From: Folioceros fuciformis
Lineage: Eukaryota; Anthocerotophyta; Anthocerotopsida; Anthocerotales
Reading direction: 5' to 3'
DNA length: 64,000 bases
Assembly: GCA_049999805.1 (NCBI GenBank)
Contig: JBNGIO010006224.1
Coordinates: 1 to 64,000 of the forward strand
This document shows, piece by piece, positions 48,432-60,136 of this stretch. Numbering within the stretch: position 1 is the first letter of the stretch; each line of letters opens with the position of its first letter. The translations under genes were made by a program, and so were the position numbers. Below the pieces are notes generated by a model, which did not search any database, was not told where the DNA came from, and saw nothing but the letters and a program-made list of their open reading frames with translations.

Positions 48432-50059
48432 CTAGTGCAGCTCGAAGAACTGGAAGCTCCGTGCATAATCCTTGTCTTGCTTGTAATACACATACAGCGG
48501 GGTGTAGAATAACGAGCACAGGCTGAAAGGAACGGCCATGACCATGAACAAGCCTCTTGAAATTGCCATGGCTTCCTTTGGAGAACCAGTATCAGGAACT
48601 GGTAAATCAACTCTGTATCCCCAGACCTTTTCAGCAAGAAGTCCCACAACTGGTGCTGCTATGGCGGAGAACGAGCCTTCGAAGGCTCGGTCGAAAGCAT
48701 ATATTATTGTCCTTTGCTGAGCTGGTACAATTTCAGCAAATATGGGATTATTTGCACACGCCTGACACCAGCTGATAGTCAGCCCCATCACGAAGAGCAC
48801 GACAGCATACGATGTCCAGTTGGAAGGGTCCTGCTTTAGCTTAACAAGAAGCAACCAAGAAAATGGGACACCCATAAAGGCACTGAACTGTGCACACATC
48901 ACACGCCCTGAGGCAGGATATATTCGAGCCGCTCGGTCTCCCAACCACCCCCCGAGGAGTGCACCGATTGCACAGCCAGCTGAAAAAAGCCCAACCAAAG
49001 TAGCGGACCCACGGTGCCCAAATCCTGTAGGAGCGCCCAAGTAGCAAAGCTCAGCATCACGGTACTCATGAGCCAGACATGCTTGTGACGAAGAAGGTGA
49101 TGGTACTTGCCTATTAGCTCCAACCACATTGTGAAGAACACCATCGCAGTCCATGGAAGGGACCCGACGAGTCCTTGCGCAATAATGAGTTGAAAGGTTT
49201 TTATCTTCACAACTGCTCTCACAGCAACCCACGCTTCTTTCCACACACTCACATGTCCACTTGCAAGATGCTCGTACATGCTACTCCTGAAACAATGCAG
49301 GAAAGGTCAGAAAATTAGGACGTTTGCCCTCACCTGTCAAGCAGTGCCGAGGAATGCATAACCTGCAACGCAGAGCTGCCATTCACCTTCACCGCAGTAT
49401 CATCTCCCCAACAGGGAAGGAATCAGGGGACTCACCGTGTATAACGAACAGACGAAGAGTGCAAAGATGGCTCACCAGCTCGGGGATCATCCACATACAT
49501 ATGAACAAGCCAGCCTATACTACAGCTCAACAGTGCCATAAGCAGGAATGCTACTCGCCATCCAGGGATACCACCAAAGGTATGTCCGGCAATTATAGTG
49601 GCAGTCATACTACCACAAATCCCGCCTAAGCTTCCCACCAGGTTCAACCACCCAAACGCGAACCCCCTGCCAGACTCTAAATAGCTATCAGCTATAAACG
49701 ACTGCAAAGCTGGAATGACAATCGCTAACCCCACACCATTAATTGCCCTCGCTAAGGCACACTGCGTGAAAGTTTGTGAGACCGCCACGAGAGCTGTCGA
49801 GCAGCCCCAGAAGAGAGTGCCGACTCCGATAACTGACGGCCGGCGATACCGCATAGCTAGGACACCGGCCAATGGAGAAGACAGAGCTTGCACAAGTGCT
49901 CGGACGAACGTAAGCGTTCCCAACTCAGCTGGGCTAGCATGAAATGTGAGGCCCACTTCTTTGTACACGGCTGGGAGCAGATTTTCATCCGCCCTCTCCA
50001 GGATTGCTGCCAGGTTTATCAGAATAAGAGAAATCGAGAGCCCGCATATCTTTCTGGAT
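48432..50059 (-). CDS. major facilitator (spinster-like) transporter, start exon not found
   Basis: A plant MFS carrier of the family that in Arabidopsis includes At2g18590-like proteins. Exons (high to low): 50059-49436, 49286-49111, 49024-48432 (TAG at 48432). Phase continuity is exact and gives about 463 residues. The first found exon reads SISLILINLAAILERADENL, then TFVRALVQALSSPLAGVLAM. Next come RAINGVGLAIVIPALQSFIA and FAFGWLNLVGSLGGICGS (second TM pair), and GIPGWRVAFLLMA. Later blocks are TFQLIIAQGLVGSLPWTAMV, GALLGGWLGDRAARIYP, RVMCAQFSAFMGVPFSW and RAFEGSFSAIAAPVVGLLAE. The intron 49025-49110 has a GC donor (ag|gcaagt) and is the only reading that rejoins the conserved frame. A short 5' exon ending in phase 2 must lie upstream of 50059. 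The substrate is unknown. Confidence 0.92.
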
Positions 50060-50951
50060 CTGCATCACTCACTCACGATAGAGGGAGCTCATCAGTTGGA
50101 GACACACCATAGAAACAGGTCACTACCCAGAGGAAACGCCGAGGCATCTGGGTAGAAAGCCCACTTGCTTTGAGCTGTGTTTCAGAGATCACCTTGGGGT
50201 CATTGTCGTTGCTGATAGCGGATTACTCTGCTCATCCAGCAGCGGTCGCATCAGAGCAGGTTAGTCAAGCGTCGTATGTAGCCCTGATATGCAGTTCTCT
50301 GGAGGTAACATTCACTATCTGCAGAGGCCTATATCCTGGAGCACTGACAAGCATGCATGCTCCTCTCACCCGAGATGTCGTACAGCACGTTCTGCGCCGC
50401 CGTTTCCAGCTCACCTACCCGCTCTTCACACAATCATGCACATGAGACACCCGACAGTAAAACGTTTCGGCTGCAACCAACAAAAGATACTTTTGACAGA
50501 GCTCCGATCCTACCCGTAACAATTCTCAACCACAGGGGGCCAGCCCATAGCAAACTCGAAAGAGCTCCGACCCTACCTATCTCAAAATTACATACCCCCT
50601 ACAAAGGACCTAGAATTTGCTCAGCTCGAGTCATCAGGCCCAACAAGTAACCCCGTGCATTTTGTATGCCCCTTGATCTGCAATTCAAATGCCGAACACA
50701 CAATCGATACTACAGAGCCAAACAGATTCAATGCTTCCGGCCTCCCTAAAACTCCGCATCAATGACGTAACAGTTAATGATCGGGAACCAAGAACTCTCT
50801 GAAGGCTCCATGCACACGCCAAACGTTACCCAGCAAGCAGCACTCAAAGGACACCTCAGGGAAGGAATGCAGCAGCAACACACCTGGTGAGCTCACGATC
50901 AAGGGGGCGAGAGCTGCCAAACAGCCCCTCCCTTTCTAATTTTCTTCCATC
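50060..50951. other. MFS upstream region
   Basis: Presumably holds the missing first MFS exon and promoter. The phrase gaaagagctccgaccctac at about 50558 echoes gacagagctccgatcctac at about 50497. No gene is recognised. Confidence 0.4.
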
Positions 50952-51392
50952 TCACAAGAAGCTTCGAAGAATAGGAGGATTGCTGTCGCCCGGTCGTTGC
51001 AGCTTAGGGTAGCTGGAATGCACATCCCCAACATCCAAGTCATCGAGCAGTCCAAGCGATGAAACCGGTCGGGCGATCATAAACAGTTCAGCCGCCATAA
51101 CCAGCAACTTCCACCTGGCATATGGCTTTCTCTTAAGACCTTTCAATTGCACAGCACAGCACCTTTGGATGGGTTCCAATGTCTGCTGCGAGAGCTAATA
51201 CCGCGAAAGAGTTTAGCATAATTAACATTACTTCATATTTGATATATCTTATCAAATAGAACTTATCTGCAACGAAAAGAGTTCAAAAAGCTCAGTCAGG
51301 ACTAGCTCGAGGAGTTGTACCTGTAGCAGTGCGTAGCACAGTCCGATGATGAACTTCCGTGTCTCCAGAGCTTGCCAGGCATCGCGCATCAT
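50952..51392 (-). CDS. small two-exon gene or gene end, unknown function
   Basis: Exons 51392-51321 and 51185-50952 join in phase to 101 residues. They run from MMRDAWQALETRKFIIGL to a C-terminus GDSNPPILRSFL. Donor (cag|gtacaa) and acceptor (cgcag|cag) are good. The ATG pair lies right after an accag that could itself be an acceptor, so these may be the last exons of a longer gene reaching under the plus-strand F-box gene. The block WKLLVMAAELFMIARPVSSL is hydrophobic and distantly recalls peroxin-16, but that likeness is too weak for a name. Confidence 0.4.
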
Positions 51393-51596
51393 CTGGTACG
51401 TGCGCGCTGGAGTCAGAGCACAATTTTCATCACGTCGGACTATTGGTTACAAGCAATATGTGCGTAGTCGACGTCCAGGCAGCTCTCTGCTGGATGGAGG
51501 CTAAAGAGGATTATTTGCAAGGATTCACCTGGAAAATGCCTCAGCTGCTGCATTGCGTTAACTTGTGCTTACATCGACTGTCTTTGTAAACCACAG

Positions 51597-53125
51597 GTAT
51601 AATCAAGATACATGGACGTCAGTGATGTCCTTTCTCGACGGGAAGTCTCTTATAAAGCTTGCTCTTATGAATCGACGGTTTTATGCCATGGTCATGGAAG
51701 AGTCTGTGTGGAAAGCGCTGTGCATGCGTGAGCTGGACGTTCCTGTGATTGACGAACCTCGTTTTAGCTGGAGGAAGCTGTATGTTGCAGCAGTTGGTAA
51801 TCTTCGTAATCCTGGATTGCTCCTCGTCACTTTAGACTAAAAGAACTTCACAAGAGTCGAAGAAATTTCTCTGACCCCTGCCGATTGTTTACTGTAACCA
51901 CCTGAATGCATTCAAAAACTTTCGTTGCAGACGGGCGCCACTCGTATACCTGCCGCAATTCTGAAAGACACATAGGTTAGAGTTTCTGCTCTTCTAGTTT
52001 TGTGGCTCATGAATCTGCAGGCCCGATTTCGCTGAACTCCAGTTGTGAATTTGTGTCTTACAGATTGGATGAGGATTGGTGCATTTTGTATAACATCCGG
52101 AGAAGCTATTGCAACAGATACTCTTAGAATTAAGACGTTTGTGCGAAATGGCGTGAAGCGGCGACACTACGTAGAGTTACCATCAACCTCTCTGCGGATA
52201 TCTGGCGTCAGGCGAGGTCCTTGGATCGCAGGTTATGGCAGAAATCGTGGTGAAATATTCGGCATTCCACGCCACATTCATTTCCAACTTCACGCAACTT
52301 TTGTTATGCAGAAGTTCGTTTTGCTGGAGCACATTCCCCTGATATAGATCTGTTTGTTGTCGCAGATCTGCATCTTGTGCGCTGTCCTGTTTGCAACCTC
52401 TCTTCGTGTGAAGGTAACAGGAGCAGTATGCTTTCGGCTAGGAGCAGCAATACTCTTTCAACGTGCATCCAAGTTAGCAGTTGTATGCTTCGGATGCGAA
52501 TTATTCGCAGCAAATACATGTGCTCGGGGGTTGAATGTGTAGGTACCATGCAAACGCTTGATGCGCGCCACTGGGAGCTGTTTTTGCATGAAGAGTACTT
52601 GAAGGGACAGTGGCTCTTTGAAGAGACTGCGGCACATACCGTGGAAGTGAGCTGTGGTGAAGCATCTGCAGGGATTTTTGATGCGTCACAGCTAACGAGC
52701 AAGGAAACATTTGGTGAGCCCTCCTGGAATGAGATATAAGAAGTTTCTATGAATGATGGCTGATCTTGTGCTAGTGACATTGGCATCTGTTTCTAATGCT
52801 CGCAACAACCTCAAAACGAAAAAACCATGACCAAAAACATAAGGGGTGGTGCCTGATACTTGTAGTTGGCTCTTTAGTCATGGTAAGTACTCCGGTTTCA
52901 GGTAAGGTGCAACTGGTAAGGTAGTTCATTTGTGCAACTTTGAGCTGGGATGTTCCAGGAATCTTTGACTTGAAGTCATGGATTGGCGCTCCTGGAGACT
53001 GGCAACCACGGGGTAAAAGCTGCATGTATGCGGTGGGTGCCTGCACAAACCTACAGCCCAACGAAGGTACAGTCTTCACCGCCTCAGAATCTGGCCGGTC
53101 TAATTTGTTCTCAGTAGGAAATTGA
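51597..53125 (+). CDS. F-box protein with Cys-rich middle, start exon not found
   Basis: A plant F-box family protein, expected to be an SCF substrate receptor. Exons: 51597-51796, 51931-51975, 52064-52231, 52366-52413, 52543-52713, 52959-53125 (TGA). All are in phase. The first found exon carries the F-box (WTSVMSFLDGKSLIKLALMN, then FYAMVMEESVWKALCMREL, then SWRKLYVAAV). Following conserved blocks are DGRHSYTC, ERHIDWMRIGAF, DLHLVRCPVCNLSSCEGTMQ, LDARHWELFLHEEYLKGQW, and LKSWIGAPGDWQPRGK with TNLQPNEGTVF. The CPVC...C run may bind metal; this is inference. The exon begins with one base of a split codon, so a start exon lies upstream (before 51597) and was not resolved. Confidence 0.88.
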
Positions 53126-54825
53126 GGAATGGTTTTTGCTGCAATGCACGAGTCAGTGGCATTCTTAGAGTCTTGACCAAACAAGTGAAGTTGCTTCCGC
53201 ATGCTAAACTGTCTGACTGACGTCGAGAACTGAAGTTACACAGGGTTGCAGATGACCTATCACATTATGAGGAGCGGTGAGCATGAGCCTATCGTAGGAA
53301 TTCGTGTCTCCCAACAGCTTATATGAGGAGCACACCAACAGTGTGCTCTGTAAACTCCGATCTACTTTTCATAGCACCACTTTCAATAGCGAACGTGTAG
53401 TAACAAACTAGGAATGTTCCACTACTGGTGTACCGCTTGTTTGTCACAGGAGACGGCAACCTGAAATGCTTAGAGATTGAGACTTAGAGGAAGCGTCCTC
53501 CTGTGAGGCTGGCCAGCTGTTAGAGCTGCCTCAGCCCTGCGGTACTAGAGACATGGACCATGCTTTTCGCCCCCTCTCAGTACGCAAGGCCCTACGCAGT
53601 AGTTCATGCACGAGGGGTAGGCAAGTCAAGGAACGGATATTTAGCTCGTACTTCCTTGTTGAGTAGATTTAGGGACTCTTGCTTCCACATCCTCGAGCGT
53701 TTGAGGCGCGAAGAGACAATAGGTACTATGTCCGTCCATCAAACCACCTACGGCCACAATGAGTATTGTCAGAACAGCTGTTTTGGATATCCAGCTTTTG
53801 ACGAGCTCGATACAAAGGCTAACATACATTTGTAACTAAAGAGGTTTTTTTCTTGGTTTCAGAGTTTTTTTTTCTCACATTCTTTAGTCATCATATTTTT
53901 ATTAGGGTCACTAGCAACCAACCTTATTGTCTATCTTTCTCTATCTCATATTGTGACCTCGAGAACTCATGTCCTTTGCAAAAGGTGTTGGCAAAAGCAA
54001 TCTATACAACAACAATAGGCATAGGGGAGGGATTTCAACCATGTCATAGCTTAATATATGGTGGCCTTGGGAATTTAGTTGTCTTCATTGTTTTTGTGGT
54101 TTTGTTTTTAGGTCTTTTTTTGACTACATGAGATTTTCCATCTTATTTTTCAATATAGTCTCCCGCTTTATATATATACATAGAATTTCTTATATTAATG
54201 AATTAATTATTTTATCGGATTAAATTCTCTATAAAATATTTTTGTCTGAGATACTATGACTAAGTAAACGGGCTACAACCAAAATTAATTAAGACCAGTA
54301 AAAACACCGTAGGTAGTGCCCAAATCACACGGAGGGGGGCATACGACAGCGCTGATTTTGGCTACATTAAAGCAATTATTGAGTTTTGGGTACAGTGTGG
54401 AATGTGAAAAATGTGTGCGAATGAGAGCCTCTCGGCACGTTGACCGGTTGACCGGATGGGAAAGAGAAGGTTCCGAGTGCCAGCTAGTGGGTCTGGTATC
54501 GAGACAAACTCATTGGTGGCTCGAGGTTTGGAGCTTCGGACTCACTTCCTGCTGATTTGGTCTTCGGGAAGGGGAGATTTGCAGGCGGCGAGAAGTTACG
54601 GACCAAGTGCGTGAGCTACGGGGTTCTGGTGTCGGCAGGGCTAAGAAGCCCACCGGCGACGCCACTCCACTGTTGAATGTTGAGCTAGTGATCCGCTGTC
54701 GAGATTCATGATCCTGCCTGGTTGCAGCTGAGAAGGTGGCGTGCTTGCAAACCTGCCGTTGGGAGGGATTTTTGGCTTCGCTCGGTAGTCCTTGTTGCAC
54801 TTGACATGTCCCCCTCACGTGCACC
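53126..54825. other. intergenic upstream of CAMTA
   Basis: About 1.7 kb. The part to about 53840 is of mixed composition; 53850-54300 is AT-rich and T-rich, with tatatatataca near 54170. The last 500 bp before 54826 are GC-rich and probably CAMTA promoter and leader. No gene was recognised. Confidence 0.5.
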
Positions 54826-57800
54826 ATGTGCTGCTGTGTGATAGACATGAGTGTCCGTCGAGTGCTGCAAGAGGCCCAAGTGAGGTGGCTCAAACCTCCG
54901 GAGGTCTGCGACATAATTGAGCACTACCAACAGCACAACTTCTCCCTCAGTACATCGCCTCCGAATAAGCCAGGAAGTACTTACCGGGTTGGCTTACCTC
55001 AGCTCAATTCTGTTTGAGGGTGGGGAGTGTCCCTCGACTGTGCCGTGACGTCTTAGTCTGCCTGAATCGGACGGTTTCATGTGCAATGTCAGCTGGGTTT
55101 CCCTTCCCCCCTGAATAATTGTGGTGTGGTGGTGCTGTGCTAGATGGGGCCCTGTTTCTCTTCGATCGGAAGGTGCAACGCTATTTTCGCAGGGACGGCC
55201 ACAACTGGCGGAAGAAGCGCGACAATAGGACTGTTCGCGAAGCTCACGAGCGCCTGAAGGTGTGCAGAGTTTTTAGTCCATCTGGTGGCTTCAAATATGA
55301 GTCTGAGAGCAACGAGCCCCTTCGGTGTGGATTGTCCGTGAAATTATCTGTTTAGTTTGGTACCTTGGATTGTGTGTACATGTAGCCCTGAATATCCGGT
55401 GATGCAGTCAGGTAGTGTCGATGTTCTGCACTGCTACTATGCGCATGGTCAGGAGGACTACAAGTTCCAACGTCGTTGTTATTGGATGCTTAACCCGTAA
55501 GATGCTTCGCTTAGATCATCCTATGCCGCTTCACATGGTTGGGAAAGTAATTTAGTAGGAATAGCGCTGTTTGTATCATTGCTCCGCCTTTCAAGCATGG
55601 CGGAATGTCATGGAAGATTGGCTACCCTCCAGAGAGTGATCATTCAGGTTGGCTGTTTCTACCATTCGGCAGGGCATTGGAGCATATTGTCCTTGTGCAC
55701 TATCGGCAAACCACTGAGGTATGTTTCGGAATTAACTGTGCTACAATGAGGGAGGCTTGAGACGTTGTTTGGTCGGTTTGTTTGTGAAGGATTACCCTAC
55801 TCACTCAGTAAAATCCAGTAAATTCTGGAGTGCAAGTGTGGTGTTCATGAACCCATTGTGAGAAAATGTGTGGGATGTATTTGACTGATGTTGGCCACAA
55901 TTTTTGTAGGGTGGGAAATTATGTCGTGCAGTTGATACATCCACTGGAATTGGGGGCCAGCAGCCCTCACCATCCTTTTCTGGCGAAAGTGGTGAGAGGG
56001 AACCTGAAGATCCTGACTTCAGAGAGATGTTAGACGATGAAAGCGAGCCATCAGTTGAAGATCAAGCTGGTTATCCGGATTCCCTTGACGAACAGCTTAA
56101 TGCTCGGTTCCCTGAAGATCAAGCAGGTTTGCCCTTCGATGGTTCAAATACTGGATGGGTTGCTTCTTCCACAGCGGGTGGATCGGAAGTGCCCTCTGGC
56201 CAGTTTGGTACTGTGGGGAGTTCCTCTTTGCGTGCTACCGTTGGCTACTCGCTTTCTGGTCTTGAGCAAATGCTTAATGATCCTTCAGGTATCGCATTCT
56301 AAATGTTGCAGGTACTTGTGCCTGTGGCTGTGAAGTTTTTCATGAAAGCTGATGGTGTTACCGCTGATTGCGTCAAAACCATAGGAAGGGATGCTGTCTG
56401 TTGAGATGCCTGTCAAGTCTGTCTGTTGAGATGCCTTTCAAGGCTGTTTCTGGTGTTGTTGGTTGCTGAGGCTGTATCCGCATTGTTTCTGTTTCAGATG
56501 TAGAAGGCAATGGACCCTGTGATCTGGCATCCTGGGAGAGCATGCTCTCTAACAGCAATAGGGCCACTGTGGTTGGAATTGTGAAGAAAGAGGTTGAATG
56601 CGCTAGCGAGTTGGAACAAACATATCTGGAAAGACATGGAATCTTATTAAATTTACCTGAAAGCAACACTGGAATACGTGTAGGGAGAATGTCTCCTTTG
56701 AGTCATGCAAATGTGCCTGCGCCTAGGCAAGCTACAGACGCAGGATTGGAGTTTTTAAACAAGTCTTTCACAGGCTTGCCATCAAGGCCTGCTGAGGTAG
56801 GAAGATTTGTTGGAAGCCTACTTTCGTTCTGCCCTTCAAGCATGGTAACCAATGTAGATTTTGTGTGGTTAGTGGCAGTTGAGGATCTTTGTGTGTTAGA
56901 ATCGAGAATTTCGAGTAGTTGTGGATATGCAGGATCAGAACGGTCTGTGCTACACTCTTGTGTAGAGGTTTTCTCAGTTGCTTATCTTGGCACTGATGGC
57001 TCCTTGCATTGGATGTGGCACAGGGTAATACTACAAGCTGGGTTCACTGGCCTGCGCATAATGAGGGAAGGGAGCAATACACGAATAGTGCACAAGCAGA
57101 GGTACTGTTGGTGTCTCAAACAGCACAAACAGCACAAACAGTAGGAGGCTCATTCCCTTCTGGTTCAGAGTATGGGGGAACGGTTTTTCCACCAGACGTG
57201 GCTGCTGGTGTGAATAGTGGTACTGAAAGAGCTGAGCGCGGCTTCGAAAAGATGGACAGTTTCAGCAAATGGGTGGAGGATTCTCTAGTAGGTGATGATT
57301 CCCTAGTATCTCATCCTGGTCATACAGGATCTGAATGGCCTGCGAGTTTGGCAGACAACTCGGCTGGTGAGCTTTCAAGTGATATGATGCTTGATGTTGG
57401 TGTTGTCAGCCCTTCGCTGTCACAGCAACAGAAATTTAACATCGTGGAATTTTCACCGGAGTGGTCCTTCTGTTCAGTCAAAACAAAGGTGAGTTCATTC
57501 ATCTGAATTGAGTTGTTTGCAGTCCCCAGTGACTGCCACATCATCATAGATTATCTTACCCGCAAAAATGCAGGTCCTCATCACTGGGAGTTTTTTGGAT
57601 TCTTCACAAAATCCTGCCGAATGCAAATGGAGTGTTATGTTTGGCGAGGTGGAGGTCCCAGCGGTTTTTCTCTCCACTGGAGTGCTTTCATGCTTCACTC
57701 CTGACCTTGATGCGGGCAGGGTGCCATTCTACATCACCTGTAGTAATAGAGAGGCATGCAGTCAAGTCAGGGAATTTGAGTTCCGCATGAACTCTGCTCC

Positions 57801-59550
57801 AAGTCCCACGGACACCAGTGCTTTAGTTAACGACCTGGTTCTACAGACACGGTTATCGCGAATGCTGCTCAGCAGGGTGAAGTCATATAGAGGTTCCAAT
57901 GAGCGGCCAAATATTGACTCAGGGGTAGTGCAGGATGTTGTTTCAAATGAAGAGTGGTCTAATGTGCAGTCTACACTGGAGGGACCAAGCCCAAGTCCGC
58001 AGGTGGCAAAGGACTTGCTATCTTCAATTTATTTAAGGCGACTGTTCAAGCTTTGGCTTCATGCTAAAATCCTTGAAGGCGAAAAGGAATTTCGGTTTTT
58101 CGATGAAAAGGGCCAAGGAGTGCTCCACTTAGTAGCTGCTCTTGGTTACTGCTGGGGGATAAGCCCACTGTTGGCAGCTGGTTCTGGAATCAATTTCCGT
58201 GATGCTCGTGGTTGGACTGCCCTTCACTGGGCAGCTGTACATGGAAGGTACGGTTTTGTTGCTGCGGGGACAATACTGGCTTGCCCTTGAGTTTTGCACT
58301 GCAGTTTGAACAGGTCGGAGATGCAGAGGTATTTGAGTTGTTGATGGTGCTCTACTTCCTGGTTGAACTCATGACATCATGCGTCTCTTGCAGGGAAGAG
58401 GCTGTGGCACTGTTGCTTGCTTCTGGAGCAACACCAGCTTTGAAAACTGACCCCACTCCCAAAGAACCAGCTGGTCACACCCCTGCAGATTTAGCTCAAG
58501 CTCATGGATATGCAGGAATTGCTGCTTATTTAGCTGAGGCAGCATTGGCATCTCGGTTGTCTGCCATCACTCTCTCTGACAAGAATTCAAGTGAGATTGT
58601 GGACACTCCACCTCTCAGAATCGACGCCTTTGTAGGTGGCGATCTCAAAATTGGTTCAGATGAGTCATATCCACTGGATACTCCTTACTCTGCCGTGGAA
58701 AAGGCAACGAAAGCTGCATTAGAGATACAGGCTTTGAATCGACAGAAGTCATGGATCAGAAAGCAGCAAGCAGAGAGAAATTTTGCACTGGGGCAATTGG
58801 ACAGTATTCCATCGGTCAATGAGCAACTGCGGGAGATGTACGCAGCGAAGACAATTCAAAAAGCTTTTAGGGGTCACCATACAAAGAAAAAGTTAAGGCT
58901 GAACTCAGCAGCCATCCTTATTCAGCGAAGGTATCGAGGCTACAAAGGACGAAAAGCATTCTTGAACATCCGCAGCAAAGTTGTACGGATTCAGGTAAGC
59001 ACAGACGGCCCCAGTTGTCCAATTCAGCTTGCAGACAAACATGCACACTGGATAAACTGTAGCGAGGAGACTTAGATTTATTTAGTGCTAACGCTTGGGT
59101 GTCCTATTTTTCACAGGCAACTGTTAGGGGACACCTAGTCCGGAAGCAATACAAGAAACTGTTGTGGTCAGTTGGGATCTTGGAGAAAGCTGTTCTCAGA
59201 TGGCACCGAAAAAGAAACGGATTCCGGAATTTCAATATGCCGAACAGTGATTCTGATCTGGAGGATATAAGGAAGCCTTTAAAAGACCAGTTCAACATAG
59301 AAATTTGGGAGGATGTTAACAAAATTAGATCCATAGTTAATGATAAAACAGCTCTTGATTCCTACAACCGTGTGAAGATCTTGGAGCAACATGGGGTGAG
59401 TGGAAAGCTCAAGAAAGCTTAACTTTGCGAATCCAATTTTCTGTGCCGTCGTCATAGAGATTTGTTGCACTGTGTTTCCAGGCTGAGCAGCTTTCAAGTC
59501 CATCAGAAGCTTTGGGTATAGATCGGGACGCGAGCATGGCATTCGAGTAG
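54826..59550 (+). CDS. CAMTA: calmodulin-binding transcription activator (CAMTA)
   Basis: A nuclear Ca2+/calmodulin-responsive transcription factor that binds CGCG-type elements and acts in cold and defence responses in angiosperms. Eleven exons: 54826-54976, 55144-55259, 55408-55496, 55673-55718, 55910-56288, 56498-56796, 57024-57488, 57574-58247, 58394-58994, 59117-59395, 59482-59550. Total 3168 nt, 1055 residues, all in phase. Domains in order: CG-1 (about 8-134; QEAQVRWLKPPEVCDIIEHY, FLFDRKVQRYFRRDGHNWRK, DVLHCYYAHGQEDYKFQRRC, EHIVLVHYRQTTE); acidic and Ser-rich linker; KMDSFSKWVED; IPT/TIG (from about 516, FSPEWSFCSVKTKVLITGSF); ankyrin repeats (about 690-800, GQGVLHLVAALGY, RGWTALHWAAVHGR); IQ motifs (about 880-925, AAKTIQKAFRGHHTKKK, AAILIQRRYRGYKGRKA). 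The ATG at 54847 is a possible alternative start. Confidence 0.96.
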
Positions 59551-60136
59551 CGTGAACCAGGGTCACGTGGGTACTGGAAGAACGTGGCAGTACCAAAGGT
59601 GAGTCATTTTCAGTGCCTTCTATGTCTTGCATTTGGGAATAGCATTTGGGAAAACCACTCCGTCCCGATCTCCTCTTTGTCCCCTCTCGAGAAACAACAG
59701 GAGGGTTAGTGTGTGTTGATAGTTTTTGTATCCGACTCAACAACAGGAGGGTTAGTAGATGTTAATAGTTTTTGTATTCGACTCAACAACAGGAGGGTTA
59801 GTAGATGTTAATAGTTTTTGTGTTTGTGTGAAAGCAGAGCTGGCACTTTAGTCTTCATCGCCTGATGGTTATGTATCAATAGAACTCATCGTAGCGAAAA
59901 AGTGTAAGCATTTTTGTTTCACTGAGAATCTTGCTCTGTAAAAGATATTTCTTTGTACATTTCTCTACAATAATGGTCTACAGAATAGTTCTCTATCCTT
60001 TGCGTGGTAGTCTCTCCACAAGTTTTGTTCATCTTTTGCTTGCCACTTTTCACTTCCATTTGCTGCCATCTCCATCTTCAGATTATTAGAAAACAGACAG
60101 ACGCATGCGTGTAATACCCCACTCGTTGCACTCGTC
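59551..60136. other. spacer between CAMTA and the F-box/WD40 gene
   Basis: Both genes end here, converging. It holds a three-copy 46-bp repeat at 59695-59830 and otherwise ordinary AT-rich 3' flanks. No gene was seen. Confidence 0.6.
59695..59830. repeat. three-copy 46-bp tandem repeat
   Basis: Copies begin with caacaggagggttagt at 59695, 59741 and 59787 and continue gatagtttttgt or aatagtttttgt. Spacing is 46 and 46 bp. It lies in the CAMTA 3' flank. Confidence 0.92.
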
